64,000 bases of DNA from Campylobacter showae (GTDB lineage Bacteria; Campylobacterota; Campylobacteria; Campylobacterales; Campylobacteraceae), in NCBI RefSeq assembly GCF_900573985.1, contig NZ_UWOK01000001.1:1488001-1552000 (forward strand). The letters are read 5' to 3'. A model generated the notes under the pieces. It was not told the origin of the DNA, searched no databases, and worked only from the letters and a program-made list of their open reading frames with translations. Below are positions 38,361 to 46,901 of this stretch, piece after piece. Position numbers and translations under genes: made by a program. Every line of letters begins with the position of its first letter. The stretch's first letter is position 1.

Positions 38361-38407
38361 TTGATAGTAGTTGTATCAAGTTTAAAGATATTCTTAGCAC
38401 CTTGTGC

Positions 38408-38413
38408 TATAAT
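38408..38413 (+). promoter_or_regulatory. -10 element for htpG
   Basis: TATAAT, 34 bases before the htpG ATG. No HAIR-like repeat was seen around it, unlike clpB. Confidence 0.55.
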
Positions 38414-38446
38414 CTGCTAAAAATTTTAAAAACAAAGGACGAAAAA

Positions 38447-40300
38447 ATGAGCGAAAAATTTGAATTTCAGACCGAGGTAAACGAGCTGTTAAATTTGATG
38501 ATACACTCGCTTTATTCAAACAAAGAGATATTTTTGCGCGAGCTCATCTCAAACGCGAGCGACGCGCTGGATAAGCTAAACTATCTCTGCCTCACGGATG
38601 ATGCTTACAAAAGCCTAAGCTACTCCCCGCGAATCGATATCAAAATAGACAAAGATAAAAAGACGCTAACGATCAGCGATAACGGCATCGGCATGGACAA
38701 AAATGAGCTGATAAATAACCTCGGCACCATCGCTAGAAGCGGTACGAAGGGCTTTTTGGATAAACTAAGCGGCCAAGCTAAAAAAGATAGCGCGCTCATC
38801 GGACAGTTTGGCGTCGGGTTTTATTCGGCGTTTATGGTCGCGGATAAGATCGAAGTCGTGAGCAAAAAGGCGCTTGGCGAAGAGGCCTTCATGTGGAGTT
38901 CGGACGCTAAAACCTACGAGATCTCGCCTGCGCAAAAAGATAGCCACGGCACCTCGATCACGCTTTATTTAAAAGATGACGAGTTTGCCGAGTCCTACCG
39001 CATAGAAAACATCGTCAAAAAATACTCCAACCACATCCCGTATCCGATATTTGCGGATAAAGAAGAGTACGTAGCGCCTAAAGATGGCGAAAAAGAGGGC
39101 TCGTACGAGATCAAAAACGTGCAGATAAATAAGGCTTCCGCACTTTGGAAAATGAGTAAAAGCGCGCTAAAAGAGGCTGACTATAACGACTTTTACAAAC
39201 AAATCTCGCACGATAGCGAGGATCCGTTACTTTACGTGCATACCAAAGCCGAGGGCAAGATCGAGTACACTACCCTATTTTTCGTGCCGGCTAGCGAGCC
39301 GTTTGATCTATTTCGCGTGGATTATCAAAGCGGCGTAAAACTCTACGTCAAAAGCGTATTTATCAGCGACGACGCCAAAGAGATGCTGCCGCCTTATCTT
39401 AGATTTGTCCGCGGTATCATCGACGTTGAGGACCTACCGCTAAACGTCAGCCGCGAAATTTTGCAAGAAAACAGCATAATGCGCAGCGTAAAGGAGCAAA
39501 GCATCAAGAAAATCCTAGGCGAGCTAGCCAAGCTAAAAGAAAAAGATAGAGAAAAATACATCAAATTTTATAAAATATTCGGCAAGGTTATCAAAGAGGG
39601 GCTTTACGGATTTAGCAGCGAAAAGGAGCAAATTTTAGACCTTTGCCTCTTTAAATCAAGCAAGCGCGAGGGACTAGTCAGCCTAAAAGAGTACAAAGAG
39701 GCGATGAAAGAGGGGCAAAAATCGATCTACTATATCAGTGGAAACAACGAAACTATGTTAAGAAATTCGCCGCTTTTAGAGAGCTTTAAGGCTGAAGGAA
39801 TCGAAGTGCTCATCATGGACGAGGAGATAGACTCTATCGTCATGCCGATGGTCCAAGACTACGACAAAACCCCGATAAAAACGGTAAATCACACCGATAT
39901 CGACGCCGAGATCAAACCGGAAAAAAGCGAAGCCGACGAGGGTAAATTCGCTGCGCTGCTAGCCAAGATGAAAGAGATACTAAAAGACGAGGTCAAGGAC
40001 GTGAAGCTAAGCTCGCGCCTAAGCCAAAGCCCCGCCGTCATCGTCTATGATAAAAATGATCCCGACTACGCTACGCAGATGATGCTAAAGCAGATGGGGC
40101 ATAGCGTGGGTAAAATTTTACCGATACTGGAGATAAATCCAAAGCACGAGCTCTTTGAAAAACTATCTCAAAACGAGGCGATGATATATGATGCGGCGGA
40201 GCTGCTTTTAGATATGGCTAAGTTAAACGAAGGCGTCGCGATCGACGATCCGTCGGCGTTTAGCAAAAAGCTAACTAAAATTTTGCTAAAAGCGATCTAA
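38447..40300 (+). CDS. htpG: Molecular chaperone HtpG (Hsp90)
   Basis: Bacterial Hsp90, 617 residues. [41 protein letters not shown] is the standard N-terminus. The GHKL ATPase motifs [19 protein letters not shown] and [15 protein letters not shown] follow. The middle domain has [17 protein letters not shown]. An in-frame start at 38402 would add 15 residues over the promoter and is rejected; AAGGAC precedes the ATG at 38447. Two terminator hairpins follow. Confidence 0.97.
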   Translation: MSEKFEFQTEVNELLNLMIHSLYSNKEIFLRELISNASDALDKLNYLCLTDDAYKSLSYSPRIDIKIDKDKKTLTISDNGIGMDKNELINNLGTIARSGTKGFLDKLSGQAKKDSALIGQFGVGFYSAFMVADKIEVVSKKALGEEAFMWSSDAKTYEISPAQKDSHGTSITLYLKDDEFAESYRIENIVKKYSNHIPYPIFADKEEYVAPKDGEKEGSYEIKNVQINKASALWKMSKSALKEADYNDFYKQISHDSEDPLLYVHTKAEGKIEYTTLFFVPASEPFDLFRVDYQSGVKLYVKSVFISDDAKEMLPPYLRFVRGIIDVEDLPLNVSREILQENSIMRSVKEQSIKKILGELAKLKEKDREKYIKFYKIFGKVIKEGLYGFSSEKEQILDLCLFKSSKREGLVSLKEYKEAMKEGQKSIYYISGNNETMLRNSPLLESFKAEGIEVLIMDEEIDSIVMPMVQDYDKTPIKTVNHTDIDAEIKPEKSEADEGKFAALLAKMKEILKDEVKDVKLSSRLSQSPAVIVYDKNDPDYATQMMLKQMGHSVGKILPILEINPKHELFEKLSQNEAMIYDAAELLLDMAKLNEGVAIDDPSAFSKKLTKILLKAI

Positions 40301-40367
40301 ATTTAAGCCTTTTTGAGGCTTAAATTTTCAGCTCGGCGACGAAGTTAAATTTGTCGCCGAGTTTTTT
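40300..40367 (+). terminator. Tandem terminator hairpins after htpG
   Basis: AATTTAAGCCT/AGGCTTAAATT (40300-40326) is an 11-bp stem with a 5-base loop. CTCGGCGAC/GTCGCCGAG (40332-40361) is a 9-bp stem with a 12-base loop, followed by TTTTTT. The second is a strong rho-independent terminator. Confidence 0.85.
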
Positions 40368-40500
40368 AAATTTAAGCTCAAATTTATACTCCAAAATCCA
40401 CCCGCCCTACCCTTTAAATTTACGGCGTCAAATTTGATTTAATAGGCGTTTGCTATCTGGATTGAAAAAATGAGTAAGCTACATTTGCGTAATATTTGGT

Positions 40501-40506
40501 TATAAT
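40501..40506 (+). promoter_or_regulatory. -10 element for the PAS sensor gene
   Basis: TATAAT following TTTGGT, 24 bases before the GTG start. Confidence 0.5.
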
Positions 40507-40529
40507 TACCGAAAAATTTAAGGTATAAA

Positions 40530-41036
40530 GTGAACGAGAATAAAGAGTATTTCGTAAAAGAAGAAGATTTTATCGTATCAAAAACCGATCTAAAGGGCAA
40601 GATAACCTACTGCAATCAGCCGTTTTTAAAGATCGTCGGCGCGACGCAAGAGCAGCTTTTGCATAAACCGCACAACATCATCAGGCACCCTGATATGCCG
40701 CGCGTCGTGTTTAAGCTTCTATGGGATCGCATCAAGGCAAAACAAGAGATCTTTGCGTTCGTTAAAAACAAGAGCTTTGACGGCGGCTTTTACTGGGTAT
40801 TTGCAAACGTCACGGCTTCGCTAGGCGCTAACTGCGAGATCATCGGCTACTACTCCGTTCGCCGCAAGCCAAATCCAGAAGGCGTCAAATTTATTGAGGG
40901 CATATATAGGCAGCTGCTTGAGGCGGAAAAAAGCGGCGGCATGGAGGCCTCGGGTAAGTTGCTCGGGAAAATTTTATCAGATGCTGGCATAGGCTACGAC
41001 GAGCTAGTACATAAACTTCAACGAGGACAGATATAA
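40530..41036 (+). CDS. CetB-like PAS domain energy taxis sensor
   Basis: A 168-residue Aer-type PAS protein. C. jejuni CetB is the same size and works with the transducer CetA in energy taxis, probably via FAD. Visible features: FIVSKTDLKGKITYCNQPFLKIVGATQEQL, the conserved HNIIRHPDMPRVVFKLLWDRI, FAFVKNKSFDGGFYWVFANVT and IIGYYSVRRKPNP. The start is GTG at 40530 with TAAGGT upstream. No CetA-like transducer lies next to it; what follows is a decayed segment. FAD binding is known for the family and not shown here. Confidence 0.82.
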   Translation: MNENKEYFVKEEDFIVSKTDLKGKITYCNQPFLKIVGATQEQLLHKPHNIIRHPDMPRVVFKLLWDRIKAKQEIFAFVKNKSFDGGFYWVFANVTASLGANCEIIGYYSVRRKPNPEGVKFIEGIYRQLLEAEKSGGMEASGKLLGKILSDAGIGYDELVHKLQRGQI

Positions 41037-41490
41037 GATACTCTCGTCTCTGGCGATATAAATACCAAAAACAAGCCTAACGAACTTGAAAAATGGATAT
41101 CAAGCCGCAAGAAGCTATCATGAGCGTCGTGCAGTTTAGCGCTCCGGCAAGCTCGGTCAAAGAGCAGGGAGTAAAAAACTAGCGAATATTTTTTCGGCTG
41201 TTTTTGACAACGAGGAGTACTATGCCAACATCAGCGCCTATCTCTCGCAGATCCTTCTAGAGATAGCACTAAAAAGTGAGAAAAACGGCATAAGCATAAT
41301 GGCAAATCGCAAACTCAAAGTCGCCGCAAAAAACATCAAAGATATAAACGAGCTCCTGCAAGCTCAAAGCGCCATCATGCAAAAATACAAAAGGCGAAGC
41401 CTTTTTAATAATGACGCGACTCGTCCGCGCGCCGTAAAGACGCAACTGGCCGAGCTTCTAAAAGCACAATCGCGACTTGATAACTACTAA
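41037..41490 (+). pseudogene. Decayed coding segment downstream of the PAS gene
   Basis: Coding-like sequence runs on after the PAS gene but changes frame several times. The PAS frame stays open for 28 sense codons after its TAA (to about 41123). A second frame holds 29 codons from 41093 to 41182. A third holds 41140-41490 with no good start (an internal ATG at 41299 gives 63 residues). The pieces read as sensible protein, for example NIFSAVFDNEEYYANISAYLSQILLEIALK and KNIKDINELLQAQSAIMQKY, both helical. The pattern fits one gene broken by indels. I do not recognise the family. Confidence 0.45.
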
Positions 41491-41492
41491 AA

Positions 41493-41744
41493 ATGCAGGC
41501 CGGTATCGTCTCAAACGTGATTTTGGGTGAGTTTAAGATGGTGTATAAATTTTTACTTTACTCTGTTTTTTTAGCAAAAAGCAGAGGCGATCAGCTCCTT
41601 TTAGCCGAGATAATCAGCGTTTGCGATAAGATCGCCGCGATGATAGAGCTCGTTTTTGGCGGCCAAAGCCTGCAAACGGGTCAGCTCGTGTATCATTATC
41701 TGGTTTACGAGCTGCAAGAACTTAAAGACGATTTTATAAACTAA
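41493..41744 (+). CDS. Small helical protein of unknown function, possibly the tail of the decayed gene
   Basis: 83 residues from an ATG at 41493, two bases after the previous stop, with no ribosome binding site. The sequence is helical with hydrophobic stretches: MVYKFLLYSVFLAKSRGDQLLLAEIISVCDKIAAMIELVFGG, ending YLVYELQELKDDFIN. Because the preceding frame continues naturally into it after a frameshift, it is probably the C-terminus of one broken gene rather than an independent gene. Confidence 0.4.
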   Translation: MQAGIVSNVILGEFKMVYKFLLYSVFLAKSRGDQLLLAEIISVCDKIAAMIELVFGGQSLQTGQLVYHYLVYELQELKDDFIN

Positions 41745-41795
41745 TTTTCAAATTTGAAAAATAAAGGTATTTAAATTTAACGCTCTGTCGTAAAT

Positions 41796-42920
41796 TTAAA
41801 TATCTTTTAAAATTTCATCCACGATTTTTTGTGCGCCGTCACTATCTATCTGTTTGGAAAGCTTGCTTGAAATTTGCGCTATATCCATCTCATTTATCAA
41901 ATTTAGCATCTCGTCTGCATCGATATCGCCGCCTTTTTGAAAGCAAAATTTGGCCAAATTTTGATCCACTAGAAATTTAGCATTAAAGACCTGATGGTTA
42001 TTTGCGGCGTGAGGGTAAGGTACGAATACGCTAGGCAGCGCGTTTGCCGTGAGCTCCCACAGTGTGCCTGCTCCTGCGCGGCTTATCGCCAGATCGGCGC
42101 GGCTCATCTTAAGCTCTATTTTAGGATCAAAGTCAAAAAGCTCAAGCTCATCGCTGCCAAGAGCAAGCTTTTTATACTCCTCTTGCAAGCTCTCAAGCGC
42201 ATTTTTACCGCATTGATGGATGATTTTTACGCCTTTTTGTTTAAAAACAGGAGCCAGCTTTAAAGCTAACGAATTTATCGCCGCAGCGCCCTGCGAACCG
42301 CCTAAAAATATCACCGTTTTTAGCTCGCTGCGAAGTCTAGCCGAGCTAAAAAATCTCTCCGCTACGGGATAGCCAAAAACAGGCTTAAAATACGAGCTAA
42401 AAAAGCCCTTCGCAAGCGGTTTTAGGAGTTTGTTTAGATTGCCGATCACGGCGTTTTGCTCATGGATAAAAAGCGGCGTGCGTGAGATGATCGCCGCAAA
42501 TGCCGCAGGCGCCGCGCTGTATCCGCCTACGCTAACGACGGCTTTTACAGCATGAGTCTTAAAAATTTTGCGGCATTTAAAGGCTAAATTTAGGATATTA
42601 AAAAGCGAAAAAAGCTTGCCTAGCCCTTTTTTATTTACTACGCCGCTGCTAGGCAGGAAAAATTTCTCACTAAATGCAGCGTCGTTTTCAAACCACATTT
42701 TATCCTGTCCGCTGCTTGATCCTACAAATACCGTCCTGCATCCGCGTGAAACCAGCTCCTCGTTTAGAGCTTTTGCGACGGCCAGATGTCCGCCCGTGCC
42801 TCCGCCGCAGATAACGATAGTGCCGCTTTCGGTTTTGTTTTGAGCTTCGACGCTAGTCAAATTTGACGGCGAAATTTCAGCTGAATTTTGTTCTTTGTCT
42901 TTTAAATTTTCAGACGTCAA
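41796..42920 (-). CDS. murG: UDP-GlcNAc:lipid I N-acetylglucosaminyltransferase
   Basis: MurG makes lipid II on the inner face of the membrane. 374 residues. The conserved GGGTGGHLAVAKAL is preceded by a 38-residue polar extension rich in S, N, E and K, which MurG proteins usually lack. Other motifs: HEQNAVIGNLNKLL, FLGGSQGAAAINSL, and the donor-binding SRAGAGTLWELTANALPSVFVPYPHAANNHQ. An internal start near residue 32 has no methionine, so the extension is probably real. ftsW lies upstream on the same strand. Confidence 0.95.
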   Translation of the reverse strand: MTSENLKDKEQNSAEISPSNLTSVEAQNKTESGTIVICGGGTGGHLAVAKALNEELVSRGCRTVFVGSSSGQDKMWFENDAAFSEKFFLPSSGVVNKKGLGKLFSLFNILNLAFKCRKIFKTHAVKAVVSVGGYSAAPAAFAAIISRTPLFIHEQNAVIGNLNKLLKPLAKGFFSSYFKPVFGYPVAERFFSSARLRSELKTVIFLGGSQGAAAINSLALKLAPVFKQKGVKIIHQCGKNALESLQEEYKKLALGSDELELFDFDPKIELKMSRADLAISRAGAGTLWELTANALPSVFVPYPHAANNHQVFNAKFLVDQNLAKFCFQKGGDIDADEMLNLINEMDIAQISSKLSKQIDSDGAQKIVDEILKDI

Positions 42921-42990
42921 ATTTTACTCCTTGCCTTTTAAGTTTGAAGTGCTTAAATTTGCCTTACCATGCCGCAAGTCAAATTTAAGC

Positions 42991-44151
42991 TCAATCTTTT
43001 ACTTTTTTACTCACCATCAGCACCATGCCGACCCCTATGCAAAGCGCCAGGATCGAGCTGCCGCCGTAGCTTAGAAACGGTACGGCGATGCCTTTGATAG
43101 GCGTGATCGAGGTGATGCCGTATGAGTTCATGATAAACGAAAACGAGATAAGAAGCCCGACGCCGAGCGTAAAGAGGTGATAGACCTTGTTTTCACTCCT
43201 TGACGAGACGCGAAAGATGCGGAAAAGCAAAATCAAAAGAAGCGACGTGATGATAAGTATCCCGAGCACCCCAACCTCCTCGGCGATACCGGCAAGTACG
43301 AAGTCCGTGTGCACTTCGCTCAAAAATCCGAGCTTAAACACGCCAGCTCCCAGCCCCTCGCCGAAAAATCCGCCGTGCTTTATCGCATTTAGCGAGTGTG
43401 AGATCTGATACGGCTCAGGCACGCCCTCGACGCGAAACATATTTGCCATATTTTCCGGCATAAGTGAAAGGACCATGTTTTGTACCGTGCCCCACCATGA
43501 TTTTATACGCAAAATTCGGTGCTCGGACGTAAAAATAGCCACGAAAGCAAGCACTGAAGCACCCGCCATACCGATGACGAAAAGCCGCTTGCTAGTGCCT
43601 GCAAAAAGCATCATAACGATAAGCGTAAGCGCCAAAACGACGACTTGGCCGAGGTCGTTTTGAAGGATGGCGATGAGATAAACGGCTATCAAAAACAAAA
43701 ACATATAAGGCAAAATGAGCTTAAATTCCTGCTTTAGACTCTTTTTGCTGCCGTCGATCTTGCGCGCAAAGCTCCATGCCAAAAAGTAAACGAAACCGAT
43801 CTTAAAAAACTCAACAGGCGCCAAAGAAAAACCCGGCAAGCGTATCCAGCGCTTCGCACCGCCCGCATCGGTAACCAGCGAGCTAGGTAGCGCATGCATA
43901 GCTCCCATCGCGATAGCGCAAAAGCCAAACAGACAAAAGCCGATCCAAACCATGGATTTATCAGGGTCAAGCCGCGAAATACCCCACATCAAAAATATCC
44001 CGATCGCCCCCACGACAAGCTGTCTGATAAAAAAATGATAAGGGTCGTAATTGAAGAAAAGCACGGTAAAAACGGGCAAGGAGAGCGAAAAAACGACGCC
44101 GATAGTAATGAGTGCGACGCAAGAGTAAAATATCCACTTATCCGCCTGCAT
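42991..44151 (-). CDS. ftsW: Septal peptidoglycan polymerase FtsW
   Basis: A SEDS-family glycosyltransferase with about ten membrane helices, 386 residues. GAKRWIRLPGFSLAPVEFFKIGFVYFLAWS carries the conserved segment near the active site. QNDLGQVVVLALTL, FFGEGLGAGVFKLGFLSEVHTDFVLAGIAEEVG and AVPFLSYGGSS are typical. It lies 70 bases upstream of murG, matching the usual ftsW-murG order. RodA is the alternative SEDS member, but the murG neighbour favours FtsW. Confidence 0.93.
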   Translation of the reverse strand: MQADKWIFYSCVALITIGVVFSLSLPVFTVLFFNYDPYHFFIRQLVVGAIGIFLMWGISRLDPDKSMVWIGFCLFGFCAIAMGAMHALPSSLVTDAGGAKRWIRLPGFSLAPVEFFKIGFVYFLAWSFARKIDGSKKSLKQEFKLILPYMFLFLIAVYLIAILQNDLGQVVVLALTLIVMMLFAGTSKRLFVIGMAGASVLAFVAIFTSEHRILRIKSWWGTVQNMVLSLMPENMANMFRVEGVPEPYQISHSLNAIKHGGFFGEGLGAGVFKLGFLSEVHTDFVLAGIAEEVGVLGILIITSLLLILLFRIFRVSSRSENKVYHLFTLGVGLLISFSFIMNSYGITSITPIKGIAVPFLSYGGSSILALCIGVGMVLMVSKKVKD

Positions 44152-44304
44152 TTTTTCCTTTCCCGAGTTAAATTTAAAGGCCGATTTTACTTAACTATGA
44201 CTTACAAAGATGTTAATCTGATATTTATAAATTTCAAATTTAACCAAATCATCACTATAAAAATATACTAACATAAATTATATAGATATAAAATTTTAAT
44301 TTTG

Positions 44305-44328
44305 TATTAAGTAAACAATTTGTAACAT
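44305..44328 (+). promoter_or_regulatory. Upstream element shared by the two TonB receptor genes
   Basis: This 24-base block, beginning TATTAA and ending TGTAACAT, matches 46824-46847 at 19 of 24 positions without gaps. It sits at a comparable distance (45-70 bases) upstream of each receptor ATG. It may hold a common promoter or operator. No clear Fur box was recognised. Confidence 0.4.
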
Positions 44329-44372
44329 ACGCGCATTATGCAAATTTAGCATAAAACCAATAAGGAGTCTAA

Positions 44373-46571
44373 ATGAGAGTGAAATTTTCAGTTGCCACAT
44401 GTGCGGTTTTGGCGCTATTTGCAGCGCAAGCCAATGCCGCAGATACGGTTAAGCTAGAAGGTGTCGAGATAAACAGCGTCGGCGATAACATCAGCGAGAG
44501 CGGTATCAGCGAAGGCATCCTAACCAAAAACGTACAAAACGGTATCCTAGCCGGCAAAAAGGTGCTAGACACCCCGTATCAAATAAGCACGATCACAAAA
44601 GAAACGATGAATCACCAAGGCGTGACCGGCTTTGAGGAAGCGGTGAAATACTTCCCGTCCGCGCAAGTTCAGATGAGAGGCGGCACCACGGTCGGTCGTC
44701 CGCAAACTCGCGGCTTTGAGGGTAGCGTCGTAGGCAACGTTTTTTGGGACGGCTTTTACGCTATCTCGACTACGGCGATTCCTATGGCGATGTTTGAGAG
44801 CTTGCAGATACAAAACGGTCTTGCCGGCTCGCTCTACGGCCCGCAAAATCCAGTCGGCGTCTTTAACTACACGAGAAAACGCCCGGTAGATAACGAGCAC
44901 AGCATCTGGGCGGACTACGCTTCGCGCGAGCACTTCGGCGTAGGCGTGGATAGCTCGATGAAATTTGACAAGGTGGGCTACCGCGCGGTCGTGTACGGCT
45001 CGGACGGCGCAAAACAAGTAAAAGACAGCAACTATCAGCGCCGCCTAGCCAGCATCACGCTCGAGTTTTATCCGACCGAGTCGCTTACGTTTGAGACTGC
45101 GGCTAGCTACTACGAGCACAACACTCACGGCTTTGCGGGACTTTTTGCGCTTTACGTAAAAGACGGCATGATCAGAAACGACCTAAAGCTACCAGATCCA
45201 GTCGATAACAAAACTCCGGGCCTTGGTCAGCCATACGGCGGTATGAATCTAAAAACAACGACCGCTAGCGCTAAATTTAAATACGCTCCGAGCGAGGATT
45301 GGTATTTCGAGGGCGGATATCAGTTCCAGCGAGCAGACCGCCATATACACAGCGTCGTAAATAGAATCACCGATAAAAACGGCAACTACGATACCTATCA
45401 CAGCGGCGGAGCGACGGCGGCGTATAGATTTGACCTGCCTAGCGGCTATTTAAAGGCGGTCACGGACTTTGATACTTGGGGGCTAAACCATAACTTTAGC
45501 GTGCAGGCAAACGGATATAGATACGTGCAGTACCGTTACTCAAATTTAAGCACGACGACGAAAGCGGGCTCGGCAAATATCAACGATCCTAAAATTTTCC
45601 CGCATCCAAACTCTAAAAAAGGCTCAAATTTATATAAACTCAGCACGACCGATATGAAAAATATCTCCGTGCTAGACGATATCACGATAAACGACAACTT
45701 TAGCTTGCTACTAAGCCTCTCAAACAGCTGGATCAAAGAGCGCACTCGCCCGGCCATAACCGCTACGCAAAGACAGCTAAAACCTATCGTGACCAAATAC
45801 GACGAATCAGGCCTTAGCTACGGCGCGAGCCTGGTATATAAACCGGTTGAAAACGTGAGCACCTATATTACCTTTGCCGATAGCTTGCAACAAGGCGGCA
45901 GCGGCACGAACACCGACGGCACGACCAGCGTGCTAAAACCGTATCGCTCGAAACAATACGAAATAGGCGCTAAAGCTCGCATAAACGAAATCGACTTTAG
46001 CACGGCGGTGTTTAGGATACAGCGCCCTATCGCCTATGTCGGCAGCAACGGCAGATACGACGTCCAAGGCGAGCAGGTAAATACCGGCTTTGAGTTTATG
46101 AGCGGCGGTAAAATCACGTCAAATTTAAGCGTTCTAGGCGGATTTACGCTAATAAATTCTAAATTTAAAGATCCGCTACTAAAAGGCGCAAACGGCAAAG
46201 TCGTAAACGGCGTGCCTAAACTAAACTCGAATTTGCTATTTGACTACGTAGTGCCAAATACCGAAAAGCTCGCGTTTAGCGCAAATTTCCACTACACGAG
46301 CAAGATGTACATCGACGATCTAAACACTCAGGCTACGCCTAGCTTTTTTGTCACGGATCTTGGCGTGAGATACGTTAGCCGCGCTATGCTGGGCAAGCAA
46401 ACCACCTTGCGCTTTAACGTAAACAACGTATTTAACAAAAAATACTGGGCGGGCATGTATCCTGCAAGTGCTGATGGCGCAGGCACTAGCGCTAGCGTTC
46501 TTGGCGTAGCTAACGGACTAAGCCTGGGCGAGAGCAGGATGTTTATGCTTTCGGCCGAAGTCAAATTTTAA
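44373..46571 (+). CDS. TonB-dependent siderophore-type receptor
   Basis: An outer membrane receptor of 732 residues. The signal peptide ends AAQANA (about 22). An N-terminal plug domain follows with KKVLDTPYQISTITKETMNHQG, RPQTRGFEGSV and ESLQIQNGLAGSLYGPQNPVGVFNYTRKRP, typical of siderophore receptors. A beta-barrel runs to the C-terminus, which ends in F (LSAEVKF), with the TonB box II region NNVFNKKYWAGMYP. The ligand cannot be told. It has a broken paralogue directly downstream and lies upstream of an ABC uptake operon. AAGGAG precedes the ATG. Confidence 0.9.
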   Translation: MRVKFSVATCAVLALFAAQANAADTVKLEGVEINSVGDNISESGISEGILTKNVQNGILAGKKVLDTPYQISTITKETMNHQGVTGFEEAVKYFPSAQVQMRGGTTVGRPQTRGFEGSVVGNVFWDGFYAISTTAIPMAMFESLQIQNGLAGSLYGPQNPVGVFNYTRKRPVDNEHSIWADYASREHFGVGVDSSMKFDKVGYRAVVYGSDGAKQVKDSNYQRRLASITLEFYPTESLTFETAASYYEHNTHGFAGLFALYVKDGMIRNDLKLPDPVDNKTPGLGQPYGGMNLKTTTASAKFKYAPSEDWYFEGGYQFQRADRHIHSVVNRITDKNGNYDTYHSGGATAAYRFDLPSGYLKAVTDFDTWGLNHNFSVQANGYRYVQYRYSNLSTTTKAGSANINDPKIFPHPNSKKGSNLYKLSTTDMKNISVLDDITINDNFSLLLSLSNSWIKERTRPAITATQRQLKPIVTKYDESGLSYGASLVYKPVENVSTYITFADSLQQGGSGTNTDGTTSVLKPYRSKQYEIGAKARINEIDFSTAVFRIQRPIAYVGSNGRYDVQGEQVNTGFEFMSGGKITSNLSVLGGFTLINSKFKDPLLKGANGKVVNGVPKLNSNLLFDYVVPNTEKLAFSANFHYTSKMYIDDLNTQATPSFFVTDLGVRYVSRAMLGKQTTLRFNVNNVFNKKYWAGMYPASADGAGTSASVLGVANGLSLGESRMFMLSAEVKF

Positions 46572-46901
46572 TTTGATTTAGAGCTTGCCTCGCGAGCGTC
46601 TTTAACGCAGCTAGAAATTTTCTCCATCGATAAACTACGCGTTATATCTTCGGTAGAAAATTTCTTCGCGCTTTAAAGCCGTCTCGCGATACTACCTTCA
46701 AATTTGGCACCTTCGTACCTCTTTATCCGATCAAATTTCACTAAAATCAAATTTTAACCGAGCATTCCCATAAAGTAAACATAAATTTATTAAATTTAAA
46801 AAATATATTACAGATAAATTGCATATTAAAGTAACAAGATGTAACATCGGCTTATTTAAATATAAAAATAAATATTTTAACACTTCATAAAAGGGGTATA
46901 A
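46572..46901. other. Spacer between the two receptor genes
   Basis: No gene is seen. CTCGCGAGCGTCTTTAA (46589-46605) recurs with one change after the second receptor (49073-49089). An 11-bp inverted repeat, AGAAATTTTCT (46613-46623) and AGAAAATTTCT (46655-46665), could be a terminator-like hairpin. The right end holds the shared upstream element. Confidence 0.5.
46824..46847 (+). promoter_or_regulatory. Upstream element shared by the two TonB receptor genes (copy 2)
   Basis: Second copy of the block at 44305-44328 (19 of 24 identical), about 55 bases before the second receptor ATG. Its conservation beside a broken gene suggests the duplication included regulatory sequence. Confidence 0.4.

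Noticed and set aside
38402..38446. Upstream start for htpG
   Set aside because: It overlaps the -10 box; the ATG at 38447 gives the standard Hsp90 N-terminus.
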